In this document: one piece after another, positions 56,101 through 64,000 of the stretch
Layout of the letters: every line of letters starts with the position of its first letter
Position numbering within the stretch: the first letter of the stretch is position 1
NCBI RefSeq assembly: GCF_028476545.1
Contig: NW_026732996.1
Location: 122,501-186,500 of the forward strand
Origin: Physella acuta
Lineage: Eukaryota > Mollusca > Gastropoda > Physidae
Direction: 5' to 3'
Length of the DNA stretch: 64,000 bases
The notes under the pieces: model-generated
Databases searched by the model: none
The model's input: the letters and a program-made list of their open reading frames with translations, nothing else
Told to the model about the DNA's origin: nothing
Program-made: the position numbers and the translations under genes

Positions 56101-56223
56101 GTGTAATCTACCCAGTTGCCGGGAATCAGAAGAAATAGTATTTCCCACTATAAAAAGTCTCCGGGTATGATCCACCCAGTTGCCGGGGACAGGGTACCAA
56201 ATATGTTGCCGGGGAAAGGGGTA

Positions 56224-56560
56224 AAGACAGAACAGACAGACCCGACGGGTTCCGAACCTACCATTCCACACGGCACCGAATCGCCTCGGATTTCCATACA
56301 GTGCGTGGGAATAATTTGGTCACAAGTACTCTAAAAGATGCCCCTACACTATACTAAATAAATATCACACACATTTATTAAGGAATATCAATGACTACCA
56401 TAGGGCTACCCATCACTTATGCCCGCTTTTTTACAAGCTTTTATTTAACTCACTTCCTCTGTCGTCAGGGCCATGTATTACGTTTTATTTTAATAGTCAG
56501 AAAAATTAACCAAGGTTAGATTATTAACTGGGATGCTTCTTTTTGTAAGTAAAAAATCCA
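56224..56560. other. intergenic, with a scrap of the foldback-family terminus
   Basis: TTTTTACAAGCTTTTATTTA followed by ACTCACTTCCTCTGTCGTCA at 56430-56468 matches the outer end of the foldback element at 24130. Confidence 0.5.
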
Positions 56561-57186
56561 AACAGTTTCGTTACTTTGCGAATGATGCAATTAGCATCTA
56601 TTTTTAGACAATTCAATCAGAAATTGAGATCGAGCATCTAATAATAGACCATTAGTAACGGTAACATTGCATCAGTCACACTGATGTTTAAAACACGTCA
56701 AATAATTTTTTTTACGTGTTAAAGGAAAATATCATGTTGATTTGGGTAACTTTAGTGAATGATGCAATCTGCATCATTTTAACAGGATGCTATCTGGCAC
56801 TCTGGGTTATCCTATGAGCACGATGGCGCCTGTTAGTTTTAAGGAGCCAGGGGCCGTACGCGGCAGTGTAATCGGGGTGGGGGGCTCCCGAGAACGCCCC
56901 TCTACGTCCCTGACACATAGGCGGTCACCGAAGTGTGTTCTACCTCATTATTTCGGTTAGTGATTAATGTACACTCAAGGTTTTCATGCGGTAGTGTAGG
57001 TAAACCCATGTCCCGATACTTATGATCCAAGCCAGGCATTTTTTACATTTAAATAATTCACTTTTAGAAAACAATGTTAGGCGTCTAAGAATATGGGATT
57101 GGTGACGCATGGATGAAACCCTTCTTATATATTTCGTCGAACTTTCTTCTATTCCCGCGGCAACGCGCGGGGGACGGGTACGCTAG
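56560..57186 (+). mobile_element. Helitron 3' part, 5' truncated
   Basis: Collinear with 45540-46178 (ATTTAGACAATT/CAATCAGAAATTGAGATCGA region) and ends with the hairpin CCGCGGCAACGCGCGG and GGGTACGCTAG before T. It lacks the TC start. Confidence 0.8.
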
Positions 57187-57189
57187 TAA

Positions 57190-57375
57190 AAAATATTCGG
57201 TGTTGAAAACTTCAAGAATAAGGTTAAAGTTAAAGAAAGGAAAATCAGGAACACATGTGATATCTGTACAGAACGATTGTTAACTGCGATACAGCAAGAT
57301 ATGGAAAATGGCGCTACACAAGAAATTTTCAAAAAACATCGATCCCTCTACCTACCAGTGTTTCAGGGGCGATGA
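57190..57375 (+). other. short open frame next to the Helitron end, unrecognised
   Basis: The + strand stays open for 61 codons with protein-like composition: FGVENFKNKVKVKERKIRNT, then CDICTERLLTAIQQDMENGA, ending VFQGR and a stop. There is no start codon and an in-frame stop directly precedes it. It could be the last exon or decayed end of a host or mobile gene. No family is recognised. Confidence 0.3.
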
Positions 57376-57779
57376 TATTATCAATTACATCACTAATTTC
57401 TAATATTCGTCTTAAATTGAAAATAATACAGGCGCTTATATAAAGTGGTACTTATAAGTACCGTCAGTAGATATGCCCAGCCGCCTTTACTAAAGTTAAA
57501 CCAATTTTTACAAAACATTGCTTTAAAAATCAACCACTTCCAAAATTGCAGTCTTATCATTCCTATGCAACATGTATTAACATTTTTAATCTCACCTAGC
57601 AGTGGCTCATTTAGAGTAAAAATATATACATGCAGAATAGCAATGTTACATCGTAGGCAATTATGTTAATGATACAATATTGTCAGATAAACGTTTGAAG
57701 TGAATCTCATGTTTACTCTATCATATTTGTGATGATGTGGTTAAATAAAATAATCTTGGGACATGCTGAATAAAAAGAA
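57376..57779. other. intergenic, nothing recognised
   Basis: AT-rich spacer between the Helitron and the 3' UTR of the dynein chain. Confidence 0.45.
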
Positions 57780-58154
57780 AAGAAATCTCAAAGTTAATCA
57801 AGTTTATTTGAAGTGAACATTACAAGAATGACTAAAGCCAACTTTTATCAGATTTAAAAATCTACAGAAAATAAATATTAATACACAAATAAAAGTATAA
57901 CAATTATAACTGGATCCAAAAAAATTGAGATGGAGGGGAAGGGTGTATAAATCAATGAATCAGGAATTTTGAATTCACAAAAATTATTATTGCTAGTAAA
58001 AATTAATTACCAGTAATACAAACATTTAAAGAGTGAAAGTATATTTATATCTTTATTTGAAAAAAAAAACCACAGCACAGTTCTTGAAATTACAATTTAT
58101 AATATTTAAGAAACACCTAATCCCAATTTCTAAATAAAACACAGATGTAGCATT
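57780..58154 (-). other. dynein intermediate chain 3' UTR with candidate polyA signals
   Basis: On the - strand, AATAAA stands at 58052-58057 and at 57803-57808, about 100 and 350 nt after the stop. The stretch is AT-rich and holds no recognised repeat. Confidence 0.5.
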
Positions 58155-58280
58155 CTATCTTATTGGTGCTCCAGAACCAGCTAAAGTTGAATCTTCTTCT
58201 CGTTCTGCAGCATGCTGTTTCAGTTCTTGTTGTGTATGTACAAAATTAGACCACTCATCTGGCTTTGGGTTAGCAATGTG
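58155..58280 (-). CDS. DYNC1I2: dynein intermediate chain terminal exon
   Basis: The acceptor is caccag. It reads [20 protein letters not shown], then an acidic EREED stretch and GAPIR with stop TAG at 58155-58157. It aligns with the QIAVPRNDEWARF...EEE tail of vertebrate chains. Confidence 0.93.
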   Translation of the reverse strand, partial: HIANPKPDEWSNFVHTQQELKQHAAEREEDSTLAGSGAPIR

Positions 58281-60317
58281 CTGGTGAGTTTATTTTTTAA
58301 TTATGAAAAGCAGTTAACAAAATTAAAAAAAAAACAAAAACAACACAATAATTTGAAAAGACAACATATTTAAAACTTCTCACCTCCCCAACATCATAGA
58401 TATGTATTCGTCCATTGTTATCTCCAACACTAATGTGATGACCTGTTTGGTGCCATCTACACTGATTCAATGCAGGTCGACCATCAATTGTAATAGATGC
58501 CGTCGGAACCTAACAAGAGTATGTAACATCTTGTATAAAATATCTTGGGGGGGGGGGGGGGGGGGAAAGGACACACAAAATATTTAAAATTTTGACAAGT
58601 AAAAAGAACCTGATATGTGAACAGATTTGAGTGATGCCCCCCCCCCCCCCCTTTGATCCACTCTCTCACCCACCTATTTATCTGCTGGCAATAGTTCTTG
58701 CAACATCCTCTGACCTACCAGGCTATCTAGTCAGAAATTATTAGGTGGCCGCCAACATGATTGGTCCACCCCAGGGGCTATAAAACAGCACAACCCCCCC
58801 CCCCCTTTATCCTGTCCAATGAATACCATGATCAGCACAACTGCCCATTACCCTACTAACCTGGGTACATGTGGATCCATGTGTAGTTAAATTTACGACA
58901 TGCATCTAATGGAACCATAATTATTTTAACTGTCCATATTGAGGGGCTTCTATTCTGTTTCTGATGCTCAGAGAAAAATCATGGTGACATGCTTGTTTCA
59001 TACCATCAAATCACAATGTAACTTCCCATTTTAGATGGAAATAATAATTTTTTTTAAATTAAATTTTCAGCCACAAAATGAAACAAAATCAACAAGGATG
59101 GCTTTCAACTTGTCACTTTTTATACGAAATTTCTTTTCATTTCTTCCCCCACAGATCCTTGGTGTGGTTGGATGGTTTATAATCCCAGCCTCAATGTGAG
59201 GTCTATAGTGTTAAAACCTCATGACCCAACACTGTTACTAAAATGACCAATACACATGAATTAGAATTTTGTATCACAAAGCCAATAATCACAAGAATTA
59301 TCAAGAAGATGACTGCAAAGTGTTACACATTTGAGAAATGTGATGAATGGCAATGCATCACGTGTATTAGGAAAATATGCACTTTCAGTCTCAAAATAAT
59401 CTATATATATAAAAAGCTATGTTTGTGTGTGAGTTTGTCTTTTATACATTACTACACCTTTCATCCAATCGGCATGAAACTTTGGGAGTTGTTGAGAAAA
59501 CTTTTGGGTAGGTTTTTAAAAAAAAAAAAATTCGAATTCCCTGGGGTGGCGTCCTAAAAGGACGCAAATTCTCTTCTCTATATACGGTATATAAAAATAA
59601 AAGTCAATTGCAGTTTGACAGCGTTCATCCGATCACCGTGAAACTTTTGGGAGTTGATTAGAACACTCCAGGGAAGGGTTCTGCAAAAAAATATCTTTTT
59701 TTAATTTCGCATGGGCGGCGACCCCGGGAGGGTGCGATTTTTCTCAATATACGGTGTATGAAAATTAAAAGTCTGATAGAGTTTGGCACCGTTCATCCGA
59801 GTGCCATGAAACTTTGGGAAAATGTTGAGAATACTCCAAAAAAGGTTTTTGGTGGAATACCTTCAATTTTGCACAAGCTGCCCCCGGCATGGTGCGATTT
59901 AGTGCCCGCGCCTACGTTCATTTTAACAGTGAGATAGACTATGGATAAGATGCTGTGTTATAGTCATTCACTAAATTGAATCAGGTGCGTTAACCAGTAC
60001 CCTAGCAGGGTGTGATTTGGCACCCTGGGCTTTTTTAGGCGGTAGTGTAGGTAAACCCATGCCCTGATAATTATGATCCAAGCGCAGGCATTGTTTACAT
60101 TTAAATAACTCAGTTTTAGAACACAAGGTCACCTGTCCAAGAATATAGGATTAGTAAAGCATTGATAAAATGCTCCTAATATATTTCGTCTGATTTTAAT
60201 CGTCTTTTATGCATTGCTACACCTTTCATCTGATGAACAACATTTATTAATAGTAATTGACTATAAGTAATGTTCAATTAATTCATTTACTGATAAATTA
60301 TATTTTTTAAAACAATC

Positions 60318-60349
<32 letters not shown>

Positions 60350-60593
60350 ATGGGACAGAGTGGTCTAGTGGTAGAGAGCTGGACTGCTAAACCATAAGTC
60401 TCTAAATTGATTCCAGGTTCAAGTCAGTAGACCGTCCCTGAGCCCACCCAACTCGGATGGGTACCTAACTCACGTTAGGGAAAGTAAAGGCGGCTGGGCA
60501 TAATGCTGCCCACACTATCTCTTCATATACCAAGGTCACAGAAACAAGTGAACTCTACTTCACTTGCCCTAGACTGTCAGGTTTGAAAAGGGA

Positions 60594-60666
<73 letters not shown>

Positions 60667-62768
60667 CAATGTATGTGTGTCTGTGTCTCTTACGCATTAC
60701 TACACCTTTCATCCGATCGGCATGAAACTGGTAAGTTGTTGAGAATACACATGGAGAGGTTCTGCGGAAAAAATTTCAATTTTGCACAGGCGGCGCCCAG
60801 GCAGGGTACTATTTGGCCCCTTGGGTCATCCTGTGAGAGCTATGGCACCTGGATGTTTTAAAAAAGTACGATAGACTATGAATAAGATGGGGTATTAAGT
60901 CATTAACTAAACTGAATCACGCGCATTTGCCGGCGCCTGACAGGGTGCAATTTGACACCCTGGGCTATCCAGGTAGTGCTATGGCGCATATGTTAGTTTT
61001 AAAGAGTGTGATGGAATATGGAAAAGAAGTAGTATTATAGTCATTCAATAAATTGAATCAGGTGCGTCAGACCGCGCCCAGGTAAGGTGCGATTTGCCCC
61101 GGGCTATCCTGGGACTTTTTAAACCCCACGGCAACGTGCAAGGACGGGCACACTAGCATATAATAAAATAAAATATTTCACAATAATTTCAATATAGATG
61201 AGTCAGTCCTATTCCATTTAAAAATTAGATTGGTCACTAACCTCGGTTTCACTATTCAAATTCCACAAATCAAGCCGACCTTCTCCATCAACACTGGCAA
61301 AAAGTGCTGGGTGAACAGGGGACCACCTCACATCATACACATAATCATTATTGTCTTCAAAAGAATGTATGTAGTAAGGTTGCTGGAAAAAAGCACAAAA
61401 ATAAACAGTAATTATTGACACCGCAGCATTTTTTCTAAATGTCTTTGCAGTTGAACATTTGGTGTGTTAATCTTGTAAAAGCTGCAGTCTTTTAGGTCAT
61501 TTACTTGTGAAATTTTTCTGACATATAATGAAAAATGATAACGGGTATTACATTTGTTTTAACATACTGTTACTTAAAAAAAGAATCATCAGACCCACTA
61601 TCATTTAATTTCAAGGATATACAGTAGTGGCTAATAATTATTTCTTGGAATAACCATTGAAAGGAGATCTCTAATTTGCAACATAAAGCAAACATTTGAT
61701 AACATTTACCTTCATACTCCAAAGTTTGATAGTCCAATCAAATGAAGATGTCAGAAAATATGGAGAGAAATCTATTTGTCCTGGTACCTTGTGTGTGTCA
61801 ATGCTAGTTATTGGTCCCTGGTGACCTTCAAAAAGATCATTGATACCAGCTTTGCTGAAATTTCAAAAGGAAAATAGTTTATAAAAATTGTAAAAATACC
61901 TAACATGAAAGGTTGCATAAATAGTTCTTTAAATAATAGTGCATAATTATATATTTAAAGAAAATCATTAATTTTCTCATTTTTAGTGCATGATTATATA
62001 AAACATTGTTAAAACCTTTTTTTATGAATGTTTCTTCAGTTCTTTAAAAATGTTAATACAATAGAGTTGCATGACTAAATTCAATTGCCCACCAACTGAA
62101 CAGGAAAAATCTGCGCGCAAATAGTACTTTATACATGAAATTATTATACATGAAATTTTTATTAATTCTTTAAAAATTAATTAAGCATCTACTTAAGTCA
62201 AATTTGATGTCAGCTTGCACTGTCACATGCCAAATTTCAGAGAAATTAGTCGGTTAGAAGAGGTCAAAATTTCGCTCATTAGTTTCTGTCCAGACAGATA
62301 GATGGACAGAGAAAGCAAGTTGAATAAAATTTGTAAAAATGGGTAAATGGATAGAAAGATACTAAACTGTTATTACACAAGCAACAGTTCAAAAATGGAA
62401 CACAAATCAGAATCACAAACCTGTTCTGCTGAAAACAATACTTTAAATGTAGAAGGCTAACAGAAGCCATCGCATTTCCTATGTTACATATCTAGTATAT
62501 ATCTTACTATGGTGCAACTGAAAAACTTAAAGTGTAATAGGCTACTAGATCTATATATTAAATTTGATTTCACAGTAAAAAAAGTAAATAAAAAAAAACA
62601 TTTTGTAACAACGATTTCATTTGACAAGTATTACCTCCCATGTCTACATGCAGAGTAAGCAACACATTCTTCTGAACCAACAATAAAATTATTTGCATCT
62701 CCAGACAAGAAACTAAAGCATGTGGCAGCAACTGGTTTGTTTTGTTTTGACTGCAGCTCCATGCTATC
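58155..62768 (-). CDS. DYNC1I2: cytoplasmic dynein 1 intermediate chain, C-terminal five coding exons
   Basis: This is the intermediate chain of cytoplasmic dynein 1, the WD40 scaffold that binds the heavy chain and, through its N-terminus, light chains and dynactin. Exons in transcript order are 62635-62768, 61710-61854, 61242-61382, 58384-58509 and 58155-58280. All have AG/GT borders on the - strand and phases that sum to 223 codons plus stop. They encode the last WD40 blades: NNFIVGSEE and [19 protein letters not shown] and [27 protein letters not shown] and [24 protein letters not shown] and [11 protein letters not shown]; then PDEWSNF and an acidic tail ending GAPIR. The match to animal DYNC1I proteins is nearly block for block. 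The N-terminal half lies beyond position 64000. Invertebrates usually have one gene, so the vertebrate paralogue number is nominal. Confidence 0.95.
58384..58509 (-). CDS. DYNC1I2: dynein intermediate chain exon (last WD40 blade)
   Basis: The 42-codon exon follows ttgttag and precedes gtgaga. It reads [19 protein letters not shown] and later [14 protein letters not shown]. The 2.7 kb intron upstream of it holds Helitrons and a SINE. Confidence 0.96.
58548..58652. repeat. G run and C run facing each other in dynein intron
   Basis: 18 G at 58548-58565 and 15-16 C at about 58636-58651 are separated by about 70 bp and can pair as a hairpin. Another C run stands at 58794. Confidence 0.85.
59400..60236 (+). 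mobile_element. Helitron-type element, 3' incomplete
   Basis: Starts TCTATATATATAAAAAGC after A. Three tandem modules follow (each with CATGAAACTTTGGGAG-like and TATACGGTATAT-like phrases near 59476, 59636 and 59804), then a stretch matching 45970-46130. No terminal hairpin is found before a second element begins. Confidence 0.65.
60349..60597 (+). mobile_element. tRNA-derived SINE
   Basis: The head is tRNA-like, with box A TGGTCTAGTGGTAGAG and box B GGTTCAAGTC about 45 bp apart. The body is GTACCTAACTCACGTTAGGG and AAAGTAAAGGCGGCTGGGCA, and the 3' end is GTCAGGTTTGAAAAGGGAAC. The flanking TATATAAAG on both sides probably includes the target duplication, blurred by the TA repeat. A degenerate relative lies at 11075. 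Confidence 0.8.
60600..60662. repeat. TA microsatellite
   Basis: About 62 bp of pure TA after the SINE. Confidence 0.97.
61242..61382 (-). CDS. DYNC1I2: dynein intermediate chain exon (FEDNxDYVYDV blade)
   Basis: The acceptor is ttccag and the donor is gttagt. It reads [20 protein letters not shown] and [19 protein letters not shown], nearly identical in pattern to vertebrate DYNC1I. Confidence 0.96.
61710..61854 (-). CDS. DYNC1I2: dynein intermediate chain exon (EGHQGPIT blade)
   Basis: The acceptor is tttcag and the donor is gtaaat. It reads [18 protein letters not shown] and later [16 protein letters not shown], the most conserved WD40 blade of the family. Confidence 0.96.
61940..62340. 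mobile_element. diverged foldback-family copy in dynein intron
   Basis: Shares ATTTTTAGTGCATGATTATA, GTTAAAACCTTTTTTATGAA and AGAGTTGCATGACTAAA with the elements at 24.3 and 39.7 kb. The far end AGAAAGCAAGTTGAATAAAA then TTTGTAAAAA is the inverse of the terminus at 24130. Confidence 0.6.
62635..62768 (-). CDS. DYNC1I2: dynein intermediate chain exon (WD40 blade, GSEE/ACRHGS)
   Basis: On the - strand the acceptor is tattag and the donor is gtaata. It reads [20 protein letters not shown] and on through [19 protein letters not shown], equivalent to the MELxHKQSKAVAVTS...NNFVVGSEE segment of vertebrate DYNC1I. It ends in phase 2 and joins the next exon to make the serine of HGSKAG. Confidence 0.95.
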
Positions 62769-63546
62769 CTAATATGAATGAAAAATGTACTGTTATTAAA
62801 GTAAGAATTATACTCAGAAATTATTCTACTGAAATAAAAGGGTAAAAAAAAACTACATTTAGTAAAATCTAATAAAAAGAAACAATTAAAAGGAGAATTT
62901 TTTATAACAGGGTTCACTTAACTTTTTGAAAAAAAATTCCAGAATTTAAAAAAAAACTCCACATTTTATACAGATAATAACGATTTAGCAACTGTTTATA
63001 AAATGGTGCAAATTTATACTCTCGTTTTACTTACACTATAATGACATTTATGGAGTTAACATTTATCTTTAAATTTCTTTTTCCAAATGTCAGAAAATTA
63101 TTTTTCTAGGGCTGCCTACCCCGCCAAAGTTTTAAAGTGTTAAAGACTAATATCTCAGTATTTCTGAAATAATACCATTTTAAGACTTAAATAGTTTTTA
63201 AAGACCACTTTTTTAAAGCCAAATAGGCTTATCAAACAGCCATTTCTAAATATTAAATAGACTAATTAAGAATGCCATAGAAAGAACAGTGCTTATCGAA
63301 GCATAACATGAAAAATAATTAGGAAATTTTTTCAGATCAGGCTCAATAGGTTATTAAATTAGCAGCTCTAATATCATATTGCATTAGAGCACTTTTATGC
63401 CAATATTGTACTGATTAATATTTTGAGATGTATATTTATTTTTATTCTAAAATAATACTGAAGGTTATTTTAATTGTATTCAATATAAACATTTTAAAAA
63501 TTTCACAATTTAAGAAAATTAACCCTCACCTATATCTATCTATCTA

Positions 63547-64000
63547 TCTATATATATATATAAAAAGCAATGTATGTGTGTCTGTCTGTGTGTCTGTTTG
63601 TCCTTTATGCATTACTACACCTCTCATCACATCGCCGTGAAACTTTGGGAAGTTGTTGAAAATATTCCTGGGGAGGTTTCTGCGGAAAAAAAATTTCAAA
63701 TTCGCAGGGGTGGCGCCCCGGCAGGGCGCGATTTGTTTTTCTCTATATACGGTATATAAAAATAATAAAAGTGAATTGCAGTGACACCGTTCACACGATC
63801 GCCATGAAACTTTGGAAAGATGTTGAGAATACTCCTGGGGAGGTTTTTGTGCAAAAACCATTTTTAAATTCGTAGGGGTGGCGGCCCGGCAGGGCGCGAT
63901 TTGTTTTTCTCTATATACCGTATATAAAAATAAAAGTCGATTTTGGTTTGGCATCAGTCATCTGATAGCCAGGAGACTTTGGGGAGTTCATTATACCACT
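63547..64000 (+). mobile_element. Helitron-type element running off the window
   Basis: Starts TCTATATATATATATAAAAA within a TATC/TA repeat. It then shows GCAATGTATGTGTGTCTGTC and three tandem modules (CGTGAAACTTTGGGAAG, CATGAAACTTTGGAAAG, then AGGAGACTTTGGGGAG). The 3' end lies outside the window. Confidence 0.65.

Larger units (their letters stand above)
46241..56223 (-). mobile_element. decayed piggyBac element, split by LTR element C
   Basis: The left end TTAA then AACCCTTTCCCCGGCGACT pairs with the right-end inverse ACCCCTTTCCCCGGCAACA. Subterminal ACCCAGTTGCCGGG copies recur near the right end (56108-56220). The left has the piggyBac target TTAA; the right copy is not intact. A transposase remnant lies at 46686-46913 and a minisatellite at 47417-47949. 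Most of the transposase is missing. Without the 7.4 kb LTR insertion the element would be about 2.6 kb. The exact right boundary is uncertain. Confidence 0.65.
60316..61156 (+). mobile_element. Helitron-type element carrying a SINE in its TA-rich start
   Basis: Starts TCTATATATATATATATA after A. It is interrupted by the SINE, resumes TATATAAAGCAATGTATGTG, and ends CCACGGCAACGTGCAAGGA then CGGGCACACTAG, a Helitron-like hairpin and CTAG end (the next base is C, not T). Confidence 0.65.

Noticed and set aside
60351-60440. Functional tRNA gene
   Set aside because: It has boxes A and B but no credible acceptor stem or anticodon arm, and is followed by a SINE body.

Overview
The window is animal nuclear DNA, most likely from a gastropod mollusc. 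It is AT-rich and intron-rich, with GT-AG introns and no operons, ribosome binding sites or CRISPR arrays. The repeat load combines Helitrons, hAT elements, a tRNA-derived SINE, an LTR element with an unusual pol order and long TA tracts. The phylum is an inference from gene content and repeat style; I cannot name a species.

Two host genes are present, both partial and facing each other tail to tail. From 3.3 to 20.9 kb on the + strand lie the last nine coding exons of an AGAP-type Arf GTPase-activating protein (end of the split PH domain, ArfGAP zinc finger, ankyrin repeats, stop at 20915), followed by a 3' UTR of up to about 2.3 kb. From 62.8 down to 58.2 kb on the - strand lie the last five coding exons of the cytoplasmic dynein 1 intermediate chain (C-terminal WD40 propeller, stop at 58155). 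Exon phases sum correctly in both genes. AGAP regulates Arf-dependent membrane traffic and the dynein chain scaffolds the motor; nothing in the window links them beyond adjacency.

The 34 kb between the two 3' ends is almost entirely nested mobile DNA. (1) At 23.65-35.45 kb an old hAT copy is split by a foldback repeat, by a 2.8 kb hAT carrying smaller hAT MITEs, and by a Ty3/Gypsy LTR element that itself carries a 2.9 kb hAT. (2) At 35.9-39.6 kb there are TA microsatellites and an unassigned element whose terminal inverted repeats carry tandem GTCAC motifs. (3) At 40.0-46.2 kb a degenerate 48-bp tandem array is split by a second Gypsy element and a Helitron. (4) At 46.24-56.2 kb a decayed piggyBac element carries a minisatellite, into which a 7.4 kb Ty3/Gypsy element with identical LTRs has inserted. 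(5) At 56.5-57.2 kb there is a Helitron 3' end.

The most unusual object is the LTR element at 47950-55345. Its pol carries integrase before reverse transcriptase, and its Gag has a SCAN-like capsid, both marks of the Gmr1-like group. Introns of both host genes also hold Helitrons, MITEs, a SINE and microsatellites. All element boundaries were read by eye; where an exact target-site duplication supports them, this is stated.
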